A stretch of DNA of 64,000 nt from Mycolicibacterium peregrinum (GTDB taxonomy: Bacteria > Actinomycetota > Actinomycetes > Mycobacteriales > Mycobacteriaceae): positions 62,001-126,000 of the forward strand of contig NZ_LZSO01000014.1 in the NCBI RefSeq assembly GCF_001665785.1, read 5' to 3'. Below the pieces are notes generated by a model, which saw only the letters and a list, made by a program, of their open reading frames with translations, did not search any database and was not told the DNA's origin. The translations under genes and the position numbers were made by a program. Of this stretch, positions 49,701-60,735 are shown in pieces. Position 1 is the stretch's first letter; every line of letters starts with the position of its first letter.

Positions 49701-50070
49701 GACGGGATCCTTTCCACGCGATGACGGCGAGAGCGGTGTTGATGGCGGAGATGACAATGGCCGTCACGCCGTGGCGGCGCGGCAGGTCGCCGCGCGCTGT
49801 GGTGACGGCGGCCGACAGGGTGTCGGTGGCGTGGATCAGGACGGCGAGGTTCTCGGCCCGACGCAGTTCGCTGCCCCGCAGGACGAGCAGATCCAGGCCG
49901 ATCAGCACGGTCCTGATGCCGAACATCCGGAACGGATAGCCGGCCGAACGATCGCGTGCGGTGTCGACGCCGAGGCGGGTGAGAAGTCTCTCGGGCGCCA
50001 CAAGGGCGGTCGCGCCATTGAGAATCCGGATCACCGCCAGCGCGGTGCGTGCTGCTGTCGGGCTCAGCAT
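49660..50070 (-). CDS. Small membrane protein upstream of the heme peroxidase
   Basis: Protein of 136 residues with hydrophobic segments around AVIRILNGATALVAP, FGIRTVLIGLDLLVL and VTAIVISAINTALAVIAW. No family recognised; the size and layout resemble small four-helix proteins next to oxidases. Its 3' end overlaps the heme peroxidase start by 41 bp. ATG 50070 with a CAAGAT hexamer six bases upstream. Confidence 0.68.
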   Translation of the reverse strand: MLSPTAARTALAVIRILNGATALVAPERLLTRLGVDTARDRSAGYPFRMFGIRTVLIGLDLLVLRGSELRRAENLAVLIHATDTLSAAVTTARGDLPRRHGVTAIVISAINTALAVIAWKGSRHANASHEVVPQDH

Positions 50071-50180
50071 GTCTAGATCTTGGGCGTTCGTGGCGGTCGG
50101 TGCATGAGTAGTCGGCTACTTGTTTCGCCTGTTTCGCCGGGTCTTCGTCCGAGCTCGTCGCAACGGCGTTGAATGTGTCC

Positions 50181-51536
50181 ATGGATCTGATGTCACCGAC
50201 CGATTCGATGTTCCTCATCGCTGAGACGCGGGAGCACCCGTTCCATGTCGGTGGCCTCGCGCTCTACGAACCTCCGGCCGGTGCGGGCAGTGACTTCGTG
50301 CGCGACCTGCACGAGGAGATGGTGGCCCAGACCGATATTCAGCCGGTATTCCGCAAACACCCGGCGACCATCCTCGGCGGCATCGCGAACGTCGGCTGGA
50401 CCTACGACAACGACGTCGACATGGACTACCACCTGCGACGGTCGGCGCTGCCGACCCCTGGCCGCGTTCGGGATCTGCTGGAGTTGACCTCCCGTCTGCA
50501 CGGCGGGCTGCTCGACCGGCACCGTCCGCTGTGGGAGGCGCACCTGATCGAGGGGCTCGCCGACGGCAGGTTCGCGGTCTACACGAAGATGCACCATTCG
50601 TTGATCGACGGGGTGTCGGCGCTGAAGCTGTTGATGCGCACCCTGTCGGAGGATCCCGATGACACCGAGGTGCGGGTGCCGTGGTCGCTGCCGCGCCGCA
50701 AGCGGGAGCACCAGAGTTCGTCGGTGCTGCGGACAGTCACCGATACCGTCGGCTCGGTCGCGGGGCTGGCGCCGTCGACGGTCAAGCTGGCCCGTTCGGC
50801 GCTGCTCGAACAGCAGCTCACCCTGCCGTTCGCGGCTCCCAAGACCATGTTCAACGTCAAGATCGGCGGAGCCCGCCGGGTCGCGGCCCAGTCCTGGCCG
50901 CTGGAGCGGTTCCAGCGGATCTCGCGGGCAGCCGGGTTCACGGTCAATGATGTGGTGCTCACGGTGTGCGCCGGAGCGCTACGTGCCTATCTGTTGGAAC
51001 AGGATGCGCTGCCGGACCAACCGTTGATCGCGATGGTGCCGGTGAGCCTGCGCACCGAACACGAGGCCGACGCCGGCGGCAACATGGTCGGCACGGTCCT
51101 GTGCAATCTGGGTACCGATGTAGACGACCCAGCCGAGCGGCTGAATGTCGTCGGGGAGTCGATGCGGGGAAACAAGAAGGTGTTCTCCGAACTGCCGAGG
51201 GTTCAGGCCCTGGCGCTGTCGGCGCTGATGATCGCCCCGCTGGGCCTGGCCGCGGTCCCCGGGTTCGTCAAGGCCACGGCACCCCCGTTCAACCTGGTCA
51301 TCTCCAACGTGCCCGGCCCGCGACATCCCTTGTACTGGAAGGGCGCTCGGCTTGACGGCAACTATCCACTGTCGATCGCGCTGGACGGGCAGGCGATGAA
51401 CATCACCTTGGCCAACAATGCCGACAACCTGGATTTCGGCCTGGTCGGTTGCCGGCGCAGTGTGCCGCATCTGCAGCGGATGCTCAGTCATCTCGAGGAC
51501 TCGCTCAAAGCGCTGGAGGTCGCGTCGGGCGCCTGA
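50181..51536 (+). CDS. Wax ester synthase / diacylglycerol acyltransferase (WS/DGAT)
   Basis: Protein of 451 residues with the N-terminal WES_acyltransf domain, active site HHSLIDG at about residues 141-147, NVGWTYDNDVDMDYHLRR, and a C-terminal DUF1298 domain with NLVISNVPGPR. It uses acyl-CoA to make triacylglycerol or wax esters at the membrane. Mycobacterial genomes have many paralogues; which one this is cannot be decided here. ATG 50181 with no ribosome site; divergent from the membrane protein gene. Confidence 0.9.
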   Translation: MDLMSPTDSMFLIAETREHPFHVGGLALYEPPAGAGSDFVRDLHEEMVAQTDIQPVFRKHPATILGGIANVGWTYDNDVDMDYHLRRSALPTPGRVRDLLELTSRLHGGLLDRHRPLWEAHLIEGLADGRFAVYTKMHHSLIDGVSALKLLMRTLSEDPDDTEVRVPWSLPRRKREHQSSSVLRTVTDTVGSVAGLAPSTVKLARSALLEQQLTLPFAAPKTMFNVKIGGARRVAAQSWPLERFQRISRAAGFTVNDVVLTVCAGALRAYLLEQDALPDQPLIAMVPVSLRTEHEADAGGNMVGTVLCNLGTDVDDPAERLNVVGESMRGNKKVFSELPRVQALALSALMIAPLGLAAVPGFVKATAPPFNLVISNVPGPRHPLYWKGARLDGNYPLSIALDGQAMNITLANNADNLDFGLVGCRRSVPHLQRMLSHLEDSLKALEVASGA

Positions 51537-51561
51537 CAGGAGCTCACATTCTCCGCGCCTA

Positions 51562-53334
51562 TCAGCCGGCGGACCGCAGGAAGTCTCCCGAGATCTTGAC
51601 CGCGGGCGTCGAGGAATCGCCGCCCACCACCAGGGTCGCGAACGCGATGTCACCGGCGATCCCGGCGAACCACCCGTGTGAGTGCGTGTTGTCGCCGAAT
51701 TCCGCGGTACCGGTCTTCCCACCGAGATCCGGGATGTCGCTCAGCTGGCTGGCGGTGCCCTCGGTGACGGTCTTGCGCATCATGTCCCGCAGCGCTGCGG
51801 TGACGCCGGCCGGCAGCGTTTCGGAGGGGGTGTCGGCGGTTACCTTCTCACCGTCGACCAGGCTGGGCAGGACCGTCGAGCCGTGCGCCAGGCTGGCCTC
51901 GGCGACGGCGAGACCGAAGGGGCTGACGGTTACGGTGCCCTGGCCGATCCCGTTCTCCACCCGCTGGGCGGCCGTGTCGGCGTTGGGAACCCGGCCCGTG
52001 ACCGTGGTGAGTCCCGGAATGGTGAAGTCCACTCCGATACCGAATGCGCGCGCCGTCTTGGTGAGCGCATCGGCGGGCAACTTGTCCGACAGCGCCGCCA
52101 TGCTGGTGTTGCACGAGTGGGAGAACGCTGACGCCAAGGGCACGGTCCCCAGGTCGAAGTCGTCGTCGTTGGGGATGGTGCGGTTCTCGATCGTCAACCG
52201 ACCCGGGCAGGCCACCGGGCTGTCCGGGGTGGCCAGGTTCGCTTCCAGCGCGGCTGCGGTGGTGATGGTCTTGAACGTCGACCCCGGCGGGTAGAGCCCG
52301 GAAAATGCAATGGCGCCTTGGGGATCCGCGGCCGTGTTCTGCGCGGCAGCCAGAATCCCGCCCGTCTTGCCCGACAACGCGACCAGCACCGCGGGACGGG
52401 TCTCCTGGTCGACGGCCTGTTGGGCGAGCAGTTGCAGCCGGAGGTCCATCGTGGTGCGCATCGGGTCGGTCGGTGCGGGCGGTTGCGCGGTGAGCCGCTG
52501 CGCGGGTGCGCTGTCGGCGTCGACCAGATAGACCGACCATCCGGCGGCTTTGGTGATCCGGTCGTGCCACAGCTCGGTGAGCCCGCCGATAGCCGGCGAA
52601 GACAGTTGGCGGTCGGCAGTCAACAGGTCACCCTGCTCGGCCACGGTGACCCCCGGAATCTGGGCGAGTTGGTCGCGTACCTGGGCGAGGTCGTCTTCGC
52701 GCAGTTTCATCACCGTCACGCGGTCGTCGGTGTTCGACGTGAACTGTGCGCCGATGGACTCCGCGGTCGTGGTGGGGTCGAAGCGGTTCAACAGCGCGGC
52801 GAGCGGCGCGGCGGAATCGACGTGGGTGCGGTCCAGCGAGACGACGCCAACGGTCTGCCACGTCATCAACGGCTGGCCGGTCCGGTCGAGCACCGGAGTC
52901 TGCAGATCACTGTCGGTGCTGTACTGAAAGCGCAAGCCGTCCCGCAGATCTCGGTGCAACAGCGTCGGGGTCCAGGTGATCAGCCAGTCGTCACCGGTCT
53001 TGGCCGAGGTGCCGGTGGTGTCATAGCCGAAATCGTGGCCCTCACCCCAGGACCACTGATACTTGAGGGTCGCACCGGTCTGGTCATCGGGTTCGGCGCC
53101 GACCTTGACCGACGCGGCGTCGCCCATGCCGTCGAACATCGAGGTGATTGCCGGCTCGGCAGCTGCGGGGTCGGTGGTCTGCGCGGCCGCGCCGTGAGCG
53201 TCCTTGCGTTGCAGGGCATCGGCGAATGCGGCGAATCGGTCAGCCGGGTCCGGGGACGACGAGCATCCCACGACGGGGAGAAACAGGCCGAGTAGCAGGA
53301 ACCAGACGATGGCGGGGCGGTGCCGTCGAGTCAT
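51562..53334 (-). CDS. Class B penicillin-binding lipoprotein (Rv2864c/PbpX-like)
   Basis: Protein of 590 residues with a lipobox (PVVGC, about residue 24), an NTF2-like N-terminal domain (about residues 30-150), a dimerisation region and a transpeptidase domain. Active-site motifs: SxxK in GLYPPGSTFKTI, SxN in SHSCNTSMA, and KTG in GGKTGTAEF. Cross-links peptidoglycan on the periplasmic face and is a beta-lactam target. Layout resembles Rv2864c. Monocistronic, followed 25 bases upstream by the end of the PE-PPE gene on the same strand. Confidence 0.88.
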   Translation of the reverse strand: MTRRHRPAIVWFLLLGLFLPVVGCSSSPDPADRFAAFADALQRKDAHGAAAQTTDPAAAEPAITSMFDGMGDAASVKVGAEPDDQTGATLKYQWSWGEGHDFGYDTTGTSAKTGDDWLITWTPTLLHRDLRDGLRFQYSTDSDLQTPVLDRTGQPLMTWQTVGVVSLDRTHVDSAAPLAALLNRFDPTTTAESIGAQFTSNTDDRVTVMKLREDDLAQVRDQLAQIPGVTVAEQGDLLTADRQLSSPAIGGLTELWHDRITKAAGWSVYLVDADSAPAQRLTAQPPAPTDPMRTTMDLRLQLLAQQAVDQETRPAVLVALSGKTGGILAAAQNTAADPQGAIAFSGLYPPGSTFKTITTAAALEANLATPDSPVACPGRLTIENRTIPNDDDFDLGTVPLASAFSHSCNTSMAALSDKLPADALTKTARAFGIGVDFTIPGLTTVTGRVPNADTAAQRVENGIGQGTVTVSPFGLAVAEASLAHGSTVLPSLVDGEKVTADTPSETLPAGVTAALRDMMRKTVTEGTASQLSDIPDLGGKTGTAEFGDNTHSHGWFAGIAGDIAFATLVVGGDSSTPAVKISGDFLRSAG

Positions 53335-53358
53335 GCCCCCAGCATGACATCTCGGGTT

Positions 53359-54669
53359 CTAGGCAGCTTTGTCCGTGCCGGACGCCCGTTGCAGCTTGGC
53401 CCGGTGCTTGGGCTCGGACTTGGGCTTGAAAGAGTCCCTGACGTTCTTCGCCACGTTCGCCATCGTGTTTCGCACCTCGTCGCGACGCTGCGCGGGTGCG
53501 CGCTTGACCAGCTTCTTCGGGGTCTCGGCGTCGGCCGCCACCTCGACTGCCTTGGGAGCTTCCTTCTTTGTCGCGATACGGACGGTCGGTGCCGGACTCG
53601 TCGAAGGTGCTGTCGTCGAGGGCAATCCGCTCTTGAAGTTGTCGGCACCCTGCTGCAGCGCACCGGGGAGCTGGTTCAGGGTCTCGGCGATCCGCTTCGG
53701 GGGCGTGATCAACGAGAATCGGGTCGGTGTCGCGGGATCGGAGTAGTCGCGATCGGTGTAGCCCATGTCGACGGCGAGCTTGAGGGTGGGCTCGATCGCG
53801 CCGAGCATCGGCTCGGTGAATGCCGTGGTGTGCAGCGCCGTCGACACGTCGCGGATGGGCTGCAGCAAGGGCAGGTGCTCGGTCTTGACCAGGATGTAGG
53901 TGTCTGTCCCGCCACCCGGCGTGGTGACGGTCTTCATGATGACGGCGTCGGGATCGTTGAGGTCGGTGGCGTCCGGCGTCGGGTCGCCGTGCAGATAGCG
54001 GAACCCGGCCGCGGCATTGGCCAGTGCCAGTGGGTTGGCGTAGGCCGGGAAGTCACCGACCGGGTCGTACTCGATGGTGATGAAGGTTTCGTCATACGGC
54101 GACTGCTCGGCTGCGCCGGTGCTGGTGAATCCGAGGAGTCCGAGCGGCCCCAGATCGGGGAAGCGGGCGTAGATACCGCCGTTGGGAACCGTGGGCGCCG
54201 CGATGTACACGAACTTCAACGTGCCGGTGCCAGGGCTGTTTTGGGCATCGAGTTCGCGCTTGTACTTCTCGGCGACGATCGTTCCCTCGGAGTAACTGAC
54301 GATGTAGACGGTCCCGTCGGGACCGGTCGCGGCACGGGCTTGGGTGACCGTGTCGATCAGCGGCTGGCGGCCCTCGGCCACACTGTCATCGATCGGCAGC
54401 GTGGCCGGGTAGTTGACGCCGTAGAACTGGTCTGGGTCGGTACCGACGAACTCGCCGCCGTACGGCACGTAGTTGCCCTGGAACTTGTTCGGGATCCGGT
54501 CGCTGTTCGGGTTCTTCGCCCCGCCGACACCGACCACCGCATTGCCGCCCGGCAGGGTGGCCGCCAGCGCGTCGGCGACATGTCCGAAGGTGAGCACCGC
54601 GGCCAGGCCCGCGGTGGCACCGGCCACCACGGCAGCCGATGATCGCGCGCGCTTACGGTGATCGGCCAC
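53359..54669 (-). CDS. PE-PPE-domain serine hydrolase without PE or PPE domain
   Basis: Protein of 436 residues with a signal-like N-terminus (to about residue 35, ending ALAATLPGG), the PE-PPE (PF08237) alpha/beta-hydrolase-like domain with VGVGGAKNPNS, the nucleophile motif VSYSEGTIVAEKYKREL and VYIAAPTVPNGG. The Lys/Ala/Pro-rich C-terminal tail (from about residue 330) is highly basic and probably disordered. It is expected at the cell surface as a lipase/esterase. GAGGAGC precedes the GTG start. Unlike PE-PPE proteins of M. tuberculosis it carries no secretion PE or PPE module. Confidence 0.83.
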   Translation of the reverse strand: MADHRKRARSSAAVVAGATAGLAAVLTFGHVADALAATLPGGNAVVGVGGAKNPNSDRIPNKFQGNYVPYGGEFVGTDPDQFYGVNYPATLPIDDSVAEGRQPLIDTVTQARAATGPDGTVYIVSYSEGTIVAEKYKRELDAQNSPGTGTLKFVYIAAPTVPNGGIYARFPDLGPLGLLGFTSTGAAEQSPYDETFITIEYDPVGDFPAYANPLALANAAAGFRYLHGDPTPDATDLNDPDAVIMKTVTTPGGGTDTYILVKTEHLPLLQPIRDVSTALHTTAFTEPMLGAIEPTLKLAVDMGYTDRDYSDPATPTRFSLITPPKRIAETLNQLPGALQQGADNFKSGLPSTTAPSTSPAPTVRIATKKEAPKAVEVAADAETPKKLVKRAPAQRRDEVRNTMANVAKNVRDSFKPKSEPKHRAKLQRASGTDKAA

Positions 54670-54714
54670 GGTGCTCCTCGGGTCGTCCGAACTGAAAACG
54701 ACTGAGAACAGAGC

Positions 54715-54741
54715 GTGGGCCCGGGATCAGTCCGGGCCCAC
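54715..54741. terminator. Hairpin between lpqH and the PE-PPE gene
   Basis: GTGGGCCCGG (54715-54724) and CCGGGCCCAC (54732-54741) form a perfect 10-bp stem with loop GATCAGT-type. No strong T tract; it may separate the lpqH transcript from the PE-PPE gene. Confidence 0.45.
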
Positions 54742-54776
54742 ACTATGTCAGATGTTTGCTAAAAGTGAGTGGATTG

Positions 54777-55277
54777 CTACGGGCAGGAGACTTCCAGCTC
54801 GAAAGGCTTGGTCACCGGGTTCATTCCGTCCACACCCGTGGCGTCACCCTTGATCGTGTACTTGTTGCCATCCTTGGTGGCTTCTGCACTGCCGCCGGGT
54901 ACGCCGGGCGTGTAGCCGAGGCTGACCCCGTCGATGTTGCCGAGTGCCACTGCGGTCACCGACGGCTGGTCGCCTTCGCCGAGTGTGGCGCTGACCGCGG
55001 ACATGCCCTGTCCGACGGTCAGGGTGACATTGCCTGCGACCGTGGCACACACAACCGTGCCCTCCACCTTGTGGTCCTTGCCGTCGATGCTGACCCGGGC
55101 GGTGCCTGCACCCGTGGTCGCCTTGGCGTCGCCTGCCTCGACCGAAGCCGTTGCCGACGCCGTTGCGGTGGCCTTCGTCTCGCTTGAGGTGTCTTTTTTG
55201 TCGCTCGACGAACAGCCGGACAGGCCGGCGATGACGATCGCGGCGCCGCCGACGGCAACCAGGAACTCACGCTTCAC
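54777..55277 (-). CDS. lpqH: 19-kDa lipoprotein antigen LpqH
   Basis: Lipoprotein of 166 residues with lipobox LSGC (Cys22), a Ser/Thr/Lys-rich linker and the antigen domain: RVSIDGKDHKVEGTVVCATV, VTLTVGQGMSAVSATL, LGNIDGVSLGYTPGVPGG. It matches the M. tuberculosis LpqH pattern closely. Surface lipoprotein that signals through TLR2 in hosts; a glycan or lipid-binding role is unproven. The start is GTG 55277 with GAGGAG upstream. The related lipoprotein at 56311-56760 is a more divergent paralogue. Confidence 0.88.
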   Translation of the reverse strand: MKREFLVAVGGAAIVIAGLSGCSSSDKKDTSSETKATATASATASVEAGDAKATTGAGTARVSIDGKDHKVEGTVVCATVAGNVTLTVGQGMSAVSATLGEGDQPSVTAVALGNIDGVSLGYTPGVPGGSAEATKDGNKYTIKGDATGVDGMNPVTKPFELEVSCP

Positions 55278-55402
55278 CACTGCTCTCCTCACGGTTGTGC
55301 AGCCCGTCTTCAGCGGCGGACTGTCACGCAGAAGTATTGGGGTTGATGCAGGTCATGGGCATGCGATTGGAAGAATCGTTCCCCGCGGGCGCGCGGCGGT
55401 CG

Positions 55403-55408
55403 TAAGTT
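55403..55408 (+). promoter_or_regulatory. Leaderless -10 element (TAAGTT)
   Basis: TAAGTT ends seven bases before ATG 55416. Confidence 0.45.
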
Positions 55409-55415
55409 CAGCGTC

Positions 55416-56324
55416 ATGCAGACGCTGCGCACTCCAGACGACCGGTTCGCTGATCTTCCCGAGTTTGCTTATCTACCAGGCTATTCCGATATCGACGACA
55501 GCGAGGGCGGTCGATTGCGGGTGGCGTGGGTGCAGGCCGGTCCACCGGAGGCCGATCCGGTGTTGTTGTTGCATGGGGAACCATCCTGGTCGTTTCTCTA
55601 CCGGCGCATGATCCCGATCCTGGCCGCGGCGGGCCATCGCGTCGTCTGTCCTGATCTGGTCGGCTTCGGCAGATCGGACAAACCCACGCGCATCGAGGAT
55701 CACACCTATGCCCGGCACGTCGAGTGGATGCGGACGCTGGTCTGCGATGTCTTGGACTTGCGGTGGGTGACCCTGGTCGGCCAGGACTGGGGCGGCCTGA
55801 TCGGGCTGCGACTGGCGGCCGAGAATCCCGACCGGTTCGCCAATATCGTCGTCGCCAACACGGGCCTGCCCAGCGGCGACATCCCCATGCCGGAGATCTG
55901 GTGGCAGTTCCGCAAGGCCATCCAGAATCTGCCGACCATCGATGTCGGCAGATTCGTGGAGTCCGGGTGTCGCCGCCCGGTCAGGGACGAGGTCCGTGCG
56001 GCGTACGACGCCCCGTTCCCCGACGACACGTTTTGCGCGGGTCCGCGCGCTATGCCCGGTCTTGTTCCGACCGCACCCGACGACCCGGCCGCGGCCGCCA
56101 ACCGGTCAGCGTGGAAAGCGTTGACGGCCAGCGAAACCCCGATGCTGGTGGCGTTCAGCGACGGCGACCCGATCACCGGAGCGATGGCGCCCATCTTCCG
56201 GCGGGACATGCGGGGCGCACAGGGCGTCGATCATCCGACGATCGCGAACGCGGGTCATTTCCTGCAGGAGGATGCCGGCGAGGAACTCGCCGGGGCGATC
56301 GTGACCTTCCTCAGGGACAGGTGA
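55416..56324 (+). CDS. Haloalkane dehalogenase
   Basis: Alpha/beta hydrolase of 302 residues. The family signature is complete: HGEPSW (residues 53-58), nucleophile Asp124 followed by Trp125 in VGQDWGG, acid in FSDGDPITG (near 249-251), and His281 in NAGHFLQED. It cleaves carbon-halogen bonds of alkyl halides with water. Matches subfamily I (DhmA type). Its 3' end overlaps the convergent lipoprotein gene by 14 bp. Start by the leaderless -10 element. Confidence 0.9.
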   Translation: MQTLRTPDDRFADLPEFAYLPGYSDIDDSEGGRLRVAWVQAGPPEADPVLLLHGEPSWSFLYRRMIPILAAAGHRVVCPDLVGFGRSDKPTRIEDHTYARHVEWMRTLVCDVLDLRWVTLVGQDWGGLIGLRLAAENPDRFANIVVANTGLPSGDIPMPEIWWQFRKAIQNLPTIDVGRFVESGCRRPVRDEVRAAYDAPFPDDTFCAGPRAMPGLVPTAPDDPAAAANRSAWKALTASETPMLVAFSDGDPITGAMAPIFRRDMRGAQGVDHPTIANAGHFLQEDAGEELAGAIVTFLRDR

Positions 56325-56760
56325 TCGCGATGTCGAACGGCATGTCCACCGGTTCGCCCGACTGGTTGGGGTCGATACCCATGCCGGTGCCGGTGATCGT
56401 GTAGGCCTTGCCGTCGCGTGCGGCCACGACCGGTGCGCCCGACAGGCCCGACAGGTAGGTCAGCGAAGCCCCCTCGCCGTTGACGTCGCCGATGTTCACC
56501 GACTGCACCACGGGTGCCTCTCCGTCGGTCAGCGCCACGGAGGCCGGCATCTTCCCCTTGACGCCGATCGTGGTCAGCCCGTCCTTGGTCTCGCAGCTGA
56601 CGCTGGTCACGGGGCCGGCGTCGTTGGGACCGAAGGTCACCCGGCCCTGGCCGGACTTCGTGGAGGAACCCGATTCTTGCGACGAGCATCCGGCGGCGGC
56701 GGCCAGACACACAGCAAATCCGGCGGCAATGACAACGGGGCGGCGCATGACCAAATTCAC
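56311..56760 (-). CDS. LpqH-family lipoprotein (second copy)
   Basis: Lipoprotein of 149 residues with lipobox AAGC in VCLAAAAGCSS and the LpqH-like domain: VTSVSCETKDGLTTIGVKG, VVQSVNIGDVNGEGASLTYL and IDPNQSGEPVDMPFDIAITC. The GTG 56760 start lies six bases after CATACT; ATG 56748 (MRRPVVIAAG) is the alternative and gives a clean signal peptide. Anchored on the outer face of the inner membrane. Confidence 0.78.
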   Translation of the reverse strand: MNLVMRRPVVIAAGFAVCLAAAAGCSSQESGSSTKSGQGRVTFGPNDAGPVTSVSCETKDGLTTIGVKGKMPASVALTDGEAPVVQSVNIGDVNGEGASLTYLSGLSGAPVVAARDGKAYTITGTGMGIDPNQSGEPVDMPFDIAITCP

Positions 56761-56766
56761 GCTCGC

Positions 56767-56772
56767 AGTATG
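56767..56772 (-). promoter_or_regulatory. Leaderless -10 element (CATACT)
   Basis: CATACT on the minus strand ends six bases before GTG 56760, same hexamer and distance as at 10595-10600. Confidence 0.45.
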
Positions 56773-56817
56773 GCTGCGTCCGCCCCCGTGACGGAAATCG
56801 GACGCGCATCCGGTTGA

Positions 56818-59287
<2,470 letters not shown>

Positions 59288-59294
59288 GTCGCTG

Positions 59295-59300
59295 ACGCTA
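59295..59300 (-). promoter_or_regulatory. Leaderless -10 element (TAGCGT)
   Basis: TAGCGT on the minus strand ends seven bases before ATG 59287. Fourth occurrence of this hexamer at a gene start in the window. Confidence 0.5.
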
Positions 59301-59360
59301 TGGGCGCCCAGGTCAGCGTGCTGGCGGAAATCGGACCATGCGGTGTGGGAGAGTGGCGCC

Positions 59361-60674
59361 ATGCCGGAAGAGCTCACCGCCGAACAGGCCGCCACGCGTC
59401 TGGCGACCGCCGACACGCTCGGGATCCCGCTGGGGCCCGGCCAGCCGCCGGCGTTCCTCCGTGCACTCGGAGATCGCACGGATTGGACGGACCTGCGTGT
59501 CTACGGCGCACTACTCGGAGTCGGGACCGAACTGTTCAACCGCTCCGGTGTCCGTTACCTGTCCGGCTTCTTCGGTCCCTTCGAGCGGACGTTGCGGGAT
59601 ATGGGCGCCGACGTGGAATTCGCGCCCGCGGATTTCCGTCGGTTCGCTCCGCTGCTCGAGCGTCAGGCGCCGCGCGTGATGACGACCGTGGCGGCAGCGC
59701 CCGACGAGCATGGCTGGTGCTCCCTGTCGCTGCATGCCGGTGCCACGGTGGGTGAATTACGCCGCGCCGGCGCCGATCCGCAGCGGTTGCTCGTCGTCGA
59801 GGCGTCCGACGCCTATCCGCGGACATTCGGGCTCGACGGATATCGACATGCGCTGCACGTCGACGAGATCGACGTCCTCGTGCACTCGACCGACACACCG
59901 CTCGCGCTTCCCCCGGCGTCGCCCTCCGACGTCGACAGGGCGATCGCGAGGCACGCGGTCGCCTACATCCCGTCCGGCGCGACCCTGCAGACCGGCATCG
60001 GCTCCATTCCCAGCCAGATCGCCGCGCTGCTCGCCGAGGGAGACGGGGGAGACTACGGGTTGCACAGCGAGATGTTCACCGACGGCTGCATGCAGTTGCA
60101 CCGGGCCGGCAAGGTCACCAACGCAGGCAAGGGACTGTATGACGGTGTCAGCGTGACGACGTTCGCTTTCGGCTCGTCCGAGCTCTACGCCTGGCTCGAC
60201 GGCAATTCCGATGTCGCGTTCCTCCCCGTCGAGATCGTCAACGCGCCCGAGGTGATCGGTGCGAACAACGACATGATCACGATCAACGGCGCGCTCGGGG
60301 TCGACATCCACGGCCAGGTGGTCGCTGACACCATCGCGGGCGATCAGTTCAGCGGGATCGGCGGCGCCGAGGACTTCGTGGCCGGAGTCGGGCTTGAGCT
60401 GTCGGACCGCTCGTTGATCTGTCTGCCCTCGACGTTCGAGAAGGACGGAGTGCTGCAGTCGCGGATCTTGCCGTGGTTCGGCCCCGGTGCCGTGATCACG
60501 ACGCCCCGGCATCAGGTGGACGTAATCGTCACCGAGTACGGCGCAGCCGAATTGGAGGGCCGGACGGTCCGTGAGCGCGGCGAGGCGTTGGCCGCGATCG
60601 CCCACCCGCAGTTCCGCGACGCGCTGCTGGCCGCTGCGCATCGTGCCGCACAAGGACGCTCGCCCGTCCAATAG
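59361..60674 (+). CDS. Acetyl-CoA hydrolase/transferase family CoA-transferase
   Basis: Protein of 437 residues with the class I type CoA-transferase layout: VYGALLGVGTELFNRSGVRY, PSGATLQTGIGSIPSQIAAL, the catalytic glutamate in GLHSEMFTDG, ITINGALGVDIHGQVVADTI and VIVTEYGAAELEGRTVRERG. It moves CoA between acetate or butyrate-type acids. ATG 59361; GAGAGT six bases upstream is a weak -10 candidate. Separate from the HpnE-like gene by a 61-bp promoter space. Confidence 0.87.
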   Translation: MPEELTAEQAATRLATADTLGIPLGPGQPPAFLRALGDRTDWTDLRVYGALLGVGTELFNRSGVRYLSGFFGPFERTLRDMGADVEFAPADFRRFAPLLERQAPRVMTTVAAAPDEHGWCSLSLHAGATVGELRRAGADPQRLLVVEASDAYPRTFGLDGYRHALHVDEIDVLVHSTDTPLALPPASPSDVDRAIARHAVAYIPSGATLQTGIGSIPSQIAALLAEGDGGDYGLHSEMFTDGCMQLHRAGKVTNAGKGLYDGVSVTTFAFGSSELYAWLDGNSDVAFLPVEIVNAPEVIGANNDMITINGALGVDIHGQVVADTIAGDQFSGIGGAEDFVAGVGLELSDRSLICLPSTFEKDGVLQSRILPWFGPGAVITTPRHQVDVIVTEYGAAELEGRTVRERGEALAAIAHPQFRDALLAAAHRAAQGRSPVQ

Positions 60675-60693
60675 CACCCACGCGGCCGAGCCC

Positions 60694-60716
60694 CTAACTT
60701 ACAATTTGCAAGTTAG
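60694..60716. promoter_or_regulatory. Operator of the HpnE-TetR operon
   Basis: CTAACTT (60694-60700) and AAGTTAG (60710-60716) flank a near-palindromic centre, giving a 23-bp element about 20 bases before ATG 60736. It is of TetR-site size, and the operon encodes its own TetR protein. Confidence 0.65.
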
Positions 60717-60735
60717 TCGACGAAGGGGCTGCGAC

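Noticed and set aside
48516..49724. Long plus-strand frame opposite the heme peroxidase
   Set aside because: Shadow of the minus-strand coding frame; no motif and no start signals.
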